Of a stretch of DNA of 64,000 bases, positions 14,501-23,939 are shown in pieces (positions within the stretch are counted from its first letter, which is position 1; each line of letters opens with the position of its first letter). The translations under genes and the position numbers were made by a program. Source of the DNA: Pinus tabuliformis (taxonomy: Eukaryota; Streptophyta; Pinopsida; Pinales; Pinaceae); NCBI GenBank assembly GCA_031772625.1, contig CM062820.1:312407840-312471839 (forward strand). The letters are read 5' to 3'. The notes below the pieces were generated by a model. The model had not been told where the DNA came from and did not search any database. It saw nothing but the letters and a program-made list of their open reading frames with translations.

Positions 14501-15854
14501 CTGGAACCCAACCAGTGAAGACCCGGATTGGAGGGAATGGACAGTCTTCAACTCAACCAACAACGAAAACATTCAGGAAACCATTCAAGCTTTAAATCAA
14601 CAAATCCTCAAAAGAAAAATCCGAATTGCCGTAGAAAATGATAAGCTTAGATGGGGTCCGAAAGGCAATGGTGATTTCTCCCTGAAAGAAGCCAGGAGTA
14701 TCATAGAGAGAGAAGAGCAGCCTGAACTAGTGCCCTGGTCCGATAAAGTATGGGACAGCCTTCAATGGCCGAAGGTTAGAACTTTTTTATGGCTTCTTAT
14801 GCAAAAGAAAACTCTAACATGGGAAAACTTACTAAAAAAAGGGTTCAGGGGACCTTCTAGGTGCCCTATGTGCATGGATGCGGCGGAAACAATGAATCAT
14901 CTTTTTAATTCCTGTGAGTGGGCTACCCAGCTTTGGCAATGGATGGAAGAAGTACTTGGCGCTTCTGATCAGGACAGAGACTCCATTCAGGAAACCATCA
15001 TCAACTGGAGGAAAAACTTTTCTAGAATTCGAAGAGTTGAAAGTATATGGAAGTGCATCCCAGGCTTTATCTTATGGACAATATGGAAAGAGTGTAATCG
15101 AAGGATTTTTCAGGAGGAAGTCAGAAACATAGAGTCTGCTAAAGATTCAATCACAATTAACATCAAACAGCTCATACAAACAAAATGCAAAGAAGAACCG
15201 AATGAAAAACCATCGGATCAGGACTTACGCATCCTGAAGAGCTTTCACTTGGAGGCATCCAGCAACCAACCGACTGGGGGAAACAGGTCACAACCTTCAT
15301 CGCAACTCCTCAGATGGCACTGCCCGCCGGAGGGAGGCCTAAAATTGAATTTTGACGGGGCATCGAGGGGCAACCCAGGTACAGCAGGTATCGGAGGCGT
15401 AATTCGCAATCAGGCTGGTGAAATTGTTCATATCTACTGCAGGGCGCTTGGCGAAAGCACAAACAATGAAGCAGAGTTTGCTGCGCTCGAACAAGGTTTG
15501 AAAATTCTAAGGACAATTCGACAAGGGAATGTTATAGTTGAAGGGGATTCCTCCTTGGCTATCACGGCGGCCAAACGATTACAAGCAGGAACAAGAGCCA
15601 GTAAAGCCACCAAACATTGGAGGCTGGCTAAGGCTACTGAGAATATAGCGGAGCTGATCGCAGAAATGAGAGGCTTGGTGTTCCAAACAATCAGAAGGAA
15701 AGCGAATGGGTTGGCAGACTATTTGGCAAACCATGGTGTTGACAACCAGAACAAAATTTTGGACAGATGTTGGCAGGAGGTGGACTGCCCAATCCTCAAG
15801 GTGACATGTGCACAGCTGGCAGAGAAGGATTTAATCCAAGCCGATCAAACCTAG
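11547..15854 (+). CDS. LINE ORF2 protein: endonuclease, reverse transcriptase, zf-RVT, RNase H
   Basis: 1435 residues. An AP-type endonuclease occupies about residues 1-230, with all expected sites visible: N7, E36, the GGDFN motif (D141, N143), LDRF near 200, and S226-D227-H228. The reverse transcriptase (about 440-760) shows FRPIALCN, LDLSKAYDKVSW, GIRQGDPLSPFLF and the catalytic box FVDDT near 696-700. Most plant L1 copies have FADDT, so Val is a variant here, but Val is also found at this place in other active polymerases. A Cys/His zinc-binding domain (zf-RVT) lies near 1065-1138 with CPMC...HLF-x-C. RNase H covers about 1265-1400: FDGASRGNPG, NNEAEFAAL, EGDSS and a final Asp in NGLADYLA. 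It nicks target DNA and copies its own RNA in place. No frame damage is visible. Confidence 0.95.
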   Translation: MKIVSWNARGINSQAKQRILKRQMQKYNPDMLFLQETKCNRVIIDRLRIKLGRNFEVLEIESQGREGGLATFWDTRKYQILTAEASKNYLALEVQPTGNSISFLCINVYSPQKLEDKISFLASLSKFIERHPDAKYILGGDFNMITSLLEKKGGLRKLNRDAEVFISFIDSARMVDVYPKSGKFTWNNRRGGERLIASRLDRFLVSESIILDGTVVESNILPSGGSDHWPISLAVELQGTPRNKPFRFEKFWIEHPNFLTMVEKWWSEPLDEEGSKMFNLQKKLKNIKIRLKDWNKTVFGNIFQEKTIIENKLEQIQKDGAAGCRNEETFEQEKELTQQWHNRCKQEESLWKQKSRILWLKEGEQNTKFFHRSAMDYRSANKILELKNSEGELLRNHNEISASLSDHFSFIAQEPGINREEAIKEITNVIPKSITEDQNWALRRTITMEEVEEAVRSMPNDKAPGPDGFTINFYKACWNIVKQDIWEIVEDSRRSKTILKSLNSTFIALIPKVEEANKPEKFRPIALCNVIYKIISKVIANRLKAVLPGIISQEQSGYVEGRQILDNILLAQEMIHSLHSRKEAGMLMQLDLSKAYDKVSWSYLEAVLEAFGFSRQWIKWVLALIKSPRYSILVNGAPSAPFSPSRGIRQGDPLSPFLFVILMEGLSRLIAKKKAEGQIRGLQPIRSIPATTHQQFVDDTMLHGIPTVKEALAYRDILNLFSRASGMEINFSKSTIFFFNTHQAIQSHLSRLLGFKIGSLPSRYLGAPLTLKPWQKVHWEKVLASMERKCKHWTNRALNFAGRLILTKAVLQAIPQYLLSILPAPKGILNQMRIIQRSFLWSGNSEKKKWSLVAWQKLCKPKDRGGLNLVDPSVVNRICGAKIWWKWVSDTSLPWAIHWKEKYMPNSTTLELIRMQDAPNGSPIWNHAKDNRSIVQEHSFWEIRNGTQALFWEDAWQQSPKLDTPQLLPLKQNNQNEGKFKVNQYWNPTSEDPDWREWTVFNSTNNENIQETIQALNQQILKRKIRIAVENDKLRWGPKGNGDFSLKEARSIIEREEQPELVPWSDKVWDSLQWPKVRTFLWLLMQKKTLTWENLLKKGFRGPSRCPMCMDAAETMNHLFNSCEWATQLWQWMEEVLGASDQDRDSIQETIINWRKNFSRIRRVESIWKCIPGFILWTIWKECNRRIFQEEVRNIESAKDSITINIKQLIQTKCKEEPNEKPSDQDLRILKSFHLEASSNQPTGGNRSQPSSQLLRWHCPPEGGLKLNFDGASRGNPGTAGIGGVIRNQAGEIVHIYCRALGESTNNEAEFAALEQGLKILRTIRQGNVIVEGDSSLAITAAKRLQAGTRASKATKHWRLAKATENIAELIAEMRGLVFQTIRRKANGLADYLANHGVDNQNKILDRCWQEVDCPILKVTCAQLAEKDLIQADQT

Positions 15855-17068
15855 CCGGTGACGGTTTTGGGTTACGTTACCGGAAGTTTGAAGATACCGG
15901 TAAAAGCAGCAATTATAACCATGGCAATGGGATGATAGGACATCTCTGGCGGTGGAATTCCTGGCGGCGGCAGGCCAGCCAGACGAATGATCATAACAGA
16001 TCGAGCCACAGAGCACATAGCATCAGCAGTATCAAAATTAAGACACATGGAAGGGTTCCGTATGGGGAAGCATCAATAACATTTATGGTGATCTCAAGAG
16101 GAGCGGGTTGGCTCGAGGCTCTGCACAGGGAGGCCAGACATGCAGGCAAACGGGGTAATTCAAACACCACTATTCACCATAGCAACAGATCAAACGTACA
16201 GGACACTTGGCATAATTTCAATTGGATTATGAGCAGCCACTTTCAAGCCAATTCGACCTGGAGCGGCCTGGCTTGTGCGAACCTCAACCAAATTTATTAC
16301 AACAGTACTCCCACTACTAGCTGGATTAAGACAGACCTCAGGAGGATTTACAAGCGAAAACACTATAAATCTGAGGGCAGACACCCTGTTTTCTCCACAG
16401 TTTCTCTTTCTATTGTTGAGCACGCATCCTTTATCGACAATTGCATTAGCTGGGAGGAGCACAGAGAGTTAGATATGGACGCGGGAAGTTGCCGTTGTGC
16501 TGCTGCAAATCGGGACCTTCAAGAGGCGAAGAGAGGATATGAAACCCGAACGGCAACTAAGAACAAACGAAAGGTTGCTGAACTGGAAGCCAAGGCTAAG
16601 CAGGAGGAAGAGGGGCGCACGGAGGAGGAGATTGCAGAGGAGGTGGATTGGATGAAGGATCCGGGCACCCCCTCGAAGAGAGCAACTCAGTTTGTGAGAA
16701 CAAAAGCAGAGAGCTGGCGAACCAAGACTCTCATCGCCAAAGCTCTGGAATCGGTCGAGAAGGAAAAGCAACAAATTGTGACTGAGGTGAACTTAACGGA
16801 GGCACAAATGGCAAAAATAATCGACTACAATAGTTCGCTGGACAGCCGAATCACTACTGTGCATGAGGTTGTTCAAACAGTCAACAGGAAGCTTACTCTG
16901 CTCATCAGGCTCCTGAGGGACACTGTGAACCCAGCTCCCGTGACTACGCAGCAGGCCACAACTGAGGTGCAGGAGAACGAACCAATCGAAGCCCTGCAAG
17001 CAAAAGTGGACAAACATGTTCGGGAGATTGGTCTGGACACTATCAGTCAAATGGGCAAGTTCATCTAG
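15767..17068 (+). CDS. LINE third ORF (ORF3), unrecognised, C-terminal coiled coil
   Basis: 433 residues from a true ATG at 15767, in a different frame from ORF2 and overlapping its last 88 bases. I recognise no domain. The first half (to about residue 230) is Ser/Asn/His/Arg-rich with no clear fold. Short open stretches also exist in other frames there, so its coding status is less sure. The second half is convincing as protein: an Asp/Cys-containing start, then a Lys/Glu/Ala-rich helix (KRKVAELEAKAKQEEE and on), then heptad-like segments through about residue 400, ending QMGKFI. Such charged helices suggest an oligomerising coiled coil, loosely like the ORF1 proteins of animal L1. Third ORFs are not part of the textbook plant L1 layout. 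It could be a captured sequence or an element-specific accessory protein. Confidence 0.6.
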   Translation: MLAGGGLPNPQGDMCTAGREGFNPSRSNLAGDGFGLRYRKFEDTGKSSNYNHGNGMIGHLWRWNSWRRQASQTNDHNRSSHRAHSISSIKIKTHGRVPYGEASITFMVISRGAGWLEALHREARHAGKRGNSNTTIHHSNRSNVQDTWHNFNWIMSSHFQANSTWSGLACANLNQIYYNSTPTTSWIKTDLRRIYKRKHYKSEGRHPVFSTVSLSIVEHASFIDNCISWEEHRELDMDAGSCRCAAANRDLQEAKRGYETRTATKNKRKVAELEAKAKQEEEGRTEEEIAEEVDWMKDPGTPSKRATQFVRTKAESWRTKTLIAKALESVEKEKQQIVTEVNLTEAQMAKIIDYNSSLDSRITTVHEVVQTVNRKLTLLIRLLRDTVNPAPVTTQQATTEVQENEPIEALQAKVDKHVREIGLDTISQMGKFI

Positions 17069-17340
17069 GGTCGTCCCTTATGCTGTCTCCTTCGTCTTTA
17101 TCCATGTTTCGGCCTCTGTCTCTTTGTGTTAATGTCATGCACTGTAATGTTTTCGATAGTTTCGGGTTTTTAGGTACCAGTTTTGCTCGGGCCACCCTGC
17201 GCGGTGTGCATTTTGCAGTCTCTTTTTGAACTCTCTGAGCAGGTGATGAGTTATGGTCTATTGCTTCTCGATCTGCTTCTGCGGATTTTTTGTACTATAT
17301 TTTGTGATATAATATAAACATATGACTTACACAAAAAAAA
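17069..17340 (+). other. LINE 3' UTR and A8 tail
   Basis: About 270 bases after ORF3, T-rich, ending in tataatataaacatatgac and a tail of eight A residues at 17333-17340. The 3' target duplication follows immediately. The tail is short for a recent insertion. Confidence 0.85.
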
Positions 17341-17357
17341 GATATCTTCAGGCATGA
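17341..17357. repeat. 3' target-site duplication of the LINE
   Basis: Identical 17-base copy of 9720-9736, directly after the poly(A). It defines the element's 3' end exactly. Confidence 0.95.
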
Positions 17358-17691
17358 ATTCTTTTAAGATTCTTCAACAAAATGTTTAAGCATTTTATTT
17401 TTGGCTTCATATTTTTTCAGCAGTCAAGTTTCAAAGGAGTTAAAATTTTGTTGCTTTAGTTTTGATTAAGTTAATTTTTTTTTCTATTTTACACATTACT
17501 ATAACACCTTAATGAAGAATGAATTTTCAATGCAATTTACAAATCATGGATGTCTAGCCACCTAGTATTGGTTTCTGTAACTCATTTATCTTAAATATGA
17601 CTTTTAAAATAGCTGAATATTTACTTCAGTAGCTTTCAATATTTAGGTTTTATATGGTTGGAAGAATGTAACTAATGTAATATGTTCTAGA

Positions 17692-17989
17692 GTTCAAAGT
17701 GTATAAGAAAATAATAATGGGCAGGGGCTTGAAACTTAAAAGTCCTGATATTCATCTATTGAGGAAAGATGCATTTTTGCAATGAAAGAGTAGAAAAATA
17801 CATAAGGACCAAGGTCAAATAGGTGCACAAAAGGTGCAAAGCATGACATCATCAATGTTTTAATCTCTTCTTTTACTTATTATTTATTGTTTTTACAATG
17901 GCTTCTTAGTTAGAAAATGTGCTTCTTATTTATTGAGATATTGTTTTGTGATGTTAATACAGGCTTCTAACTCCTCCAGACACACCCCT
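17692..17989 (+). repeat. Direct repeat, copy 1 (~298 bp)
   Basis: Starts gttcaaagtgtataag and ends ctccagacacacccc. By eye it is about 85 percent identical to 18447-18745, the main differences being scattered substitutions. No ORF. The surrounding 17358-18746 interval is otherwise AT-rich and empty of genes. Confidence 0.85.
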
Positions 17990-18446
17990 GTTTCCATATC
18001 TAGACTTCTATATTGTATTTTCTAATGTGAAAAATAAATGTTTCATGGAATTTTATATTCTCATGAATTATCGATACTTCCATCCACTAGTTGATCATAG
18101 CCATTTTGTCCAAATTTAATTTATGTATGATGAGAGTCCTGATATTTTATCCTCAACTATTGAAATTTTATAAAATACAAGTTTATGTTACATGCTTAAA
18201 TGTGTTGATCACTGTATGCTCAATCATTTCATAGTAATGAGGTCAAACACATTTGTGTGATGAAATAGTAGGATTCTCTTTAATGGATTTTAGAGAAATG
18301 TGGAGACTTTGTTAAATGAGAAGATAAGGTGAGTTGGAGATGAGAGGGTACAAATTATTGATAATATTCACACACTAAAGAGTGGAATCCTTTTATATGG
18401 ACTTATAATGAAGTATTTCAACAACTTTCAGTTCAAAGATTCTCAT

Positions 18447-18745
18447 GTTCAAAGTGTATAAGGTAATAATAATGGGCAAGGGCTTGAAACTTAAAATTCC
18501 TAATATTCATCAATTGATGAAACATGAACTTTTACAATGAAAGAGTAGAAAAATACATAAGGACCAATGTCAAATAGGCGCACAAGAAGATGCAAAGCAC
18601 AGTAGCATTAACCTTTTACTCTCTTCTTTTACTTAGTGTTCCTTGTTTTTACAATGGCTTATTAATTAGCAAATGTGTTTCTTATTTATTGAGATATTGT
18701 TTTGTGATGTTAATATAGACTTCTAGCTCCTCCAAACACACCCCT
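18447..18745 (+). repeat. Direct repeat, copy 2 (~298 bp)
   Basis: Second copy of the repeat at 17692-17989, about 450 bp downstream of it in the same orientation. It stops exactly where the X-family fragment begins (cacacccc/ttgggcaagtg), so 18746 is a junction between two different repeats. Confidence 0.85.
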
Positions 18746-18746
18746 T

Positions 18747-19523
18747 GGGCAAGTGTAATGGGGCTCCCTTGTATCTCATTGTCCATGTTTTCATGTAATC
18801 AACAACGACATGCACATTTGATAAGATACGTGCTCTCCTGGCACATCGTTGTTGCTAACCGTTGAGATGGAAAACTGCCTTATGTACAGTACCAAACTTG
18901 GAATACAATGCCCACATGACTGTGTCAAGGGACAATACTTCATCTAGTATTTCCTTCTTCAACTCTGCTTGGGTGGATGTTGTAACCAGCTCTCCCCCTT
19001 TCTTGGTCATTTGTAACTCAGCCATTCGCTCATTCTCTACTATTAGGAAGCGAAAACTCGAGCTATTGGCTTTGACATATGCTATAGTAGCATCGGCCAA
19101 TGCTGATGGATGCTTGAGCACATCAAACATGATCACTTGTTCCGCAAATTTCACAGGAGATGTGTGATCATCTGGAGTCGACACTCTGAGAGATTGCACA
19201 ACTCTATGTTGGGACTCATCGAATGAGATGTTGTGCATCTCCCGCTCTAGATTTTCTCCAAGGATTTCAATGTCTCCTTGGTCACTTGGGACTTGCTCTA
19301 CTTCCGGATCTGGTGAAGCTAGTGGGTCAACCTCTTGGTGGTGAGGCATGAGGATGATGTCTTGCTCTAACTCATGTTGCTCCATATCTATATCCATCTG
19401 CTTAAGTTCTTGTTCAATCTCTTGAGCAAAGTCTTTCTCCCGTGAATGCTCAACCTATCTACATGGACCAACTATTTGGATGAGTTAACTACCTGTATGA
19501 ATGTAGTTTCATCTATCTGTACA
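18747..19523 (-). pseudogene. Family X fragment, copy A (C-terminal part)
   Basis: Minus-strand open region (about 180 residues, 18855-19397) of an unrecognised protein family. It begins with an acidic, His/Glu-rich stretch (MDIDMEQHELEQDI). Next is a conserved block with LADATIAYV and FLIVENERMAELQM, then KKEILDEVLS and a terminal FGTVHKAVFHLNG. The same block recurs at 36898-37179 with about 75-80 percent identity, and its acidic start recurs at 31785-31944. No known domain. It is cut at 18746 by the neighbouring repeat and at 19524 by the Ty3 LTR. Probably a decayed repeat-borne gene rather than a host gene, since every copy is embedded in repeats. Confidence 0.6.
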
Positions 19524-20354
19524 TGTTGGTGTCCAGGTAGGGGTGATTTATCTACCTTATTCCGATATTAATCTTATCAATTCGGGTGCATATCCTTTCA
19601 AGGAAATGCACAAGTTATATGCAGGGGCAAACACATAATCTTTCCCAACCAAGGGTTCATGGTTTAAGATTCAAAACATAAATGCAAGATTAACAATTTA
19701 CAGAACTGTAGAAATAACCATAAGCAGTAAAGAACTGTAACAGCAACACAAACTGATAAATCACACACACAGAAAGGTGTAGCACCTGATCAGAAGAGCG
19801 GGCCCAGCTCTCTGATCAGGGCTACGTTCGCCACAAAAAGAATTAGAACAAAAAAATGAATGATCTTTTATTATTCGGTAACAAAGGTTTACAATACTGA
19901 TGGGTGAAGCCCCATTCACAGGATCAACCTGCATTTTATACACTGCGAGGGAGATTAATAGATCTCTCGAAAACATAGCAACTGCCAATACAAAGATATA
20001 CATTGGTTGGAATGGTATCAGCATCAGATGTCTGAGATAGCAAGAAGGTCTAAGAATAGTTCAGGGAGCCTATTCCCCGAGCTGTGCATGCTCCTTCTGA
20101 TCGGCCATTGCCAGTTTTGTTGCAATCTATTGAGTTGAGGGTTCTTGTTCTCATGTTGCGGTCAAACACACAATTTAATACTGCAAATAGATAAACTCCG
20201 TGCGTTTTACTTCATTAATTAAAATATACCAATAGGACAAGTAAGGGGGAATTTACCTTGTAAGTTTAACATAACAGCATGGGTAAATGAGTGCAAAAAG
20301 GTCAAAAAGGGTAGTGGAAATAGGCAGAAAGATGGCCCGATTTGGTACCCAACA
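19524..20354 (-). repeat. 3' LTR of the minus-strand Athila-like element
   Basis: 831 bp with TG...CA ends on either strand (TGTTGGTGTC ... TACCCAACA). It aligns along its whole length with 30983-31784; one block of about 28 bases near 20284-20312 is absent from the other copy. Confidence 0.9.
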
Positions 20355-20369
20355 TCTCCCCCCAACAAG
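20355..20369 (-). other. Polypurine tract of the minus-strand Athila-like element
   Basis: On the minus strand this reads cttgttggggggaga directly before the 3' LTR, the expected place and composition for the plus-strand primer. Confidence 0.75.
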
Positions 20370-20383
20370 CCTACTGCATGTCC

Positions 20384-23300
20384 TCATGCAGTTCTCCGCT
20401 TTTGCAAATCTAGGTTTCGTAGACTGTATGTTTCATGAAGCTGGGAAAGATCATATTTGGTGGCCATTTTTTTCCCTGTAACTTTAAATCCATCTGAGAG
20501 GACAACTTCCTTCCACCAATCCACCAGGACATCATAAGCTGGAGTATAATCTTCAGTAGGTAACCAGAGAACAGGGAACTGAAACCGAAGCCCCATCCAC
20601 CGGGACCCACATGTCTGGACACATGCCACATACCTGGGCACCCTAGTAAGTACACATGCAAAATTTGGTGCCCGAAAAAGTTCTCTCTCTTGAATGGTTG
20701 TTGGTGACATCATCCACCTCCTTTCACACCAACTAAGGGCCTCTTTTTGAAATGTTGTGAGTTGCTTGACACAAAGATCAAGACATGATTTTTGTGTCCT
20801 CACCATTCTATCTCTGTTTTCCCCAATCCCTAGAAAGGTCCTGTGCTTACTAAACATTGTGTCTAACCTCTCATGCTCCCCTCTTACTATAAATGGATTC
20901 GTAACTTGATTGGATTAAAAAGTGTTACTAGCCTTCTGCCGTGAATCTGATTAAAAGCGTAAGAGGTGAGGGCCCTCAAATGAATGTCCCCCACATACGG
21001 GACCGGATTGAAATCTCTGTCCAGCCACAGTAAGTACCCGTGCAAGTAAAACTCACACATAAGATGTTGTGTTGGTACATCGTGACTCCTCAAAATCCGG
21101 AGGAATTGCACATCATCCTCCATCTCATAGCTGACCTCATTCTTAATACTTTCCATGCAGAATAAAAGAAAATGTTCATGCAAAAATAAGGAATAACAAG
21201 AAGCAGGGGGACGACACGCCATAACCTCTTGCACCAGCTTGAACATCTGCTCCTTGTCAGCCTTTAGCTCTGCCACTTTCGTCTCCAGCTACTCCGTCTT
21301 GAGTTGCTGTTTTGCATGCCGTAACCTCATCACATCCATACGCTCCACATATCCAAAAATTGTTGTGGAGGCCCTTTCCTTAGTCCTTTTGATCTCGTTT
21401 TTATTTTGGGCCGTAGTAGATTTCTAGGACTAAATTTCAGCTATTAGGGCATACTCCCGATCTTCAAACAATTGGTCGATCGGGTCTATCTAAGTGTCGG
21501 CAGAGGTCATGACTATTTGGTATACTTGGGTTTCTGCGTCAACCTGGATAGTTTTGGCCTTTCTGGCTTGCCATTTGTGCTTCCTTAATTGTTTCTACAT
21601 TTTATTCACCTTCTTTCTCAGCTTCCTCACTTCCATTTTGAGCCGCATCGTTTCCTTGAACTGCAGCTAATACTTTTGTTTCATCGGAAGCCTTCGCTAT
21701 TCACACAGCTCTATCCACTCTTTCTTAACTAATATTTCCTCAACCAGAGGCAAATACCTCAAAACATCTTCTGCTGTGTTGAATGGGGGATTTTCCTTCC
21801 CTGCTCACTCTTCTCCACTTATTTTGTGCTCAACAACCCCCTCACCTGGTTGTTTCGTTGGCTCAATCATTGAGACCGTTTCACTTGGTCCCTCCTTTTC
21901 GCCAACAGCAATCTCCTCTTCATGCACACGCACCGCGACTGGCGATGTGCTAGCAAGACATTCTCCTGTTGTTGTGTCTGCTAGGATTCCTCCCAGTTCT
22001 CTAGCCTTCAGACTTTCTTTTCTCCTCTCCTGCTCCAAGTCACCCACCACCTGAGTAGCTTCTAATCTGTAAGCTTGTGGCCTCTGTAACAAATTCAGAG
22101 CCACCAAAATTGGAAAATCTTATTTTTCTCCCCGTCAAGGGGAACGAGTCACCCTCGCTCCTCTTGGAATCGAGGTAGAGAAAGGGGACTGGGGTGCATC
22201 TTCTACAATTGGCCCCAAAGTTGACGCTAGTTCTTATGGTTTAGTGTCAACCTCTCACCCTGTTTCTTCTGCTGCTTCCTCAACGGGTCCCACAGTTTCC
22301 TCAACTCTGGGCCCTTCTTGTCTTTGTCCATCCTCTTCTCTGAGTTCTAAGGTCGGAGTGGTCACAACCTCCTCTTCAGCCGGATTTTCCTCCTCCATTA
22401 TTTCCATGGTGGTAGGAGATCCCTGTGGGGTTCCTTCGGTCACCATATCAACTGCTTCTCCCATGCTAGCCTATCGTGGGTCTGCTCCCGTGACTGCCAT
22501 AGCATCCTCTTGCTCTGCTAGTTCCATAGGTGAAGCTGTTTCTTGTGGTACAATCTCATTCGTGGTACTAGCAGGCCTTTCTGCATTAGCCCCTATGTCT
22601 GCCATTGCCTCCATACTTTCTGCTTGATCTTGGGGAGCCACCTCATCCCCCAATTCCTCTGTTTCCATCTCCTTTTCCTCTGGTTCCTCCTTATCGAAAT
22701 AATCATCTTTGATAGGATCCTCCTCCATAGCTTCGGATTATTCTACTCTAGCGGCCATAATAGTTGCTATCTGTTCCTCCGTGGAGTCCTGAAACATCTC
22801 CCATAGAATCGAAATCTGTCCAATGGCGTTAATTATTAACAGCTGCACAAACCTATGATGAGTGATGACCGCCAGTACCTGTCCAGCCCCCTGAGCCAAA
22901 TGTGCCATTAGATGAAGTCTCCTTAGCAGGAAGTAGGGTACATTGATGGAGAAAGCTTATGCCTATGGACATCGCAGGTGAGCTAATATGCAAAGGTGAT
23001 ATCTGAAGATTATGGAGTATCTACCCTCGCATGTCATATATTTGATGACGAATTCTGCTACTTCTCCCCACGAATATGGTAGCGAATTTTTGTCATACCC
23101 CATGCCTTTCTGTGTTATACTCTCTCTGACTTGAAGGAAGGCCTCGGGGAATTCTAGAGGGGTAGTTCTTCTCACAAACCATCGTTCCCCAACTTGAGGA
23201 AGCCCACTGACTTTCGCAATGATTTATTTTGTTACGAGGATTGCCACTCCACAAACCCGCAATCCTTCTTCCCCCAAGTTCAGTGCAAATTCCACTGTCA

Positions 23301-23565
23301 ATTCTTCGTTAAACCCCCTCAACCTATCAAAATACAAATCCCATCCTACATTCTGAAAAACTTGCCATACCTCTTGATTATTCTGAGCTTCCCTTGTGTT
23401 CTCATGTTCATGTCGAATTGATCGGCCACCCATCATTGCGAACGCGGAATCAGCACGTCGATTGTAGTTGGTTGGCAAGGGAGAGTGACAAGTCTCCAAA
23501 CCATTGGAGGTTGAAATAATGTCATGGTTGATTTGGGAAAGATCGGACAAACAATACTGGTACAT
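20384..23565 (-). pseudogene. Extra (env-position) ORF region of the minus-strand Athila-like element, broken
   Basis: Lies between integrase and the 3' LTR, where Athila elements carry an env-like ORF. Order on the minus strand: an N-terminal domain (about 22960-23565) with a FNEELTVEFALNL-type start and a later GLP motif, recalling the plant retroelement domain annotated as putative plant transposon protein. A hydrophobic helical stretch follows (about 22740-22960), then a long acidic Glu/Pro-rich part (about 21800-22730) and Lys/Arg-rich coiled coil (about 21280-21700). Last is a C-terminal domain (about 20384-21276) with ACRPPASCYSLFLHEHF, VPYVGDIHLRAL, RWMMS...ERELF and a Trp-rich end. 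The C-terminal domain is shared with the element at 1-6.8 kb. No clear membrane anchor. Function unknown; several breaks. Confidence 0.6.
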
Positions 23566-23939
23566 ATGGGAGTAATGACAAGTTCAGTACTTGTACGTTC
23601 GGACATAATGGCAAGTTAAGATGGTACTGAGGTGTGTTCTAAAAATTAAATGCGGTGAGTGGGGAAGTGACCGATATGACTTGGTGCATACGAGTCCGCA
23701 TCCCAACACTATTAAAAATATGATTACAGAGTACCGAAATCATTATATTCAGTTGAGCGGGATTTATGTGCACTAAATGTTTTCCGTGGTACGTCGTCAT
23801 TTCTTATGATAGTTCCCCCCCCCCCAACTTTAATGACGGCCATCCTCAGCACGTTTATTTTTCCTTTTTGGAATATTTAATTAAATCCATAAAACGATAG
23901 AGATGTACCTGCAGACTTACTTGACAGAGTGATAGCACA

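Larger units (their letters stand above)
9737..17340 (+). mobile_element. Complete L1-type LINE, apparently young
   Basis: A 7.6-kb non-LTR retrotransposon bounded by identical 17-bp direct repeats and ending in a short A8 tail. It has a ~116-base 5' leader, ORF1 (nucleic-acid-binding, CCHC knuckle), ORF2 (endonuclease, reverse transcriptase, zinc-binding domain, RNase H) and a third overlapping ORF before a ~270-base 3' UTR. Both classic ORFs are open from end to end. An RNase H domain at the end of ORF2 is known from one group of plant L1 elements. Perfect duplications plus open ORFs argue for a recent insertion. No TATA box is seen upstream; L1 elements normally use an internal promoter. 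The insertion site (gtgt/gatatc) is not the TT/AAAA site favoured by mammalian L1. Confidence 0.95.

Noticed and set aside
16190-16472. Alternative frames over the first half of LINE ORF3, on both strands
   Set aside because: Short, no motif, and contained in the much longer ORF3 frame; they only lower confidence in that half.
23814-23826. Long C-run as a possible assembly error or G-quadruplex
   Set aside because: It reads as a purine run on the coding strand between integrase and the extra ORF, a place where plant Ty3 elements may have an extra polypurine tract; a single run does not make a quadruplex.
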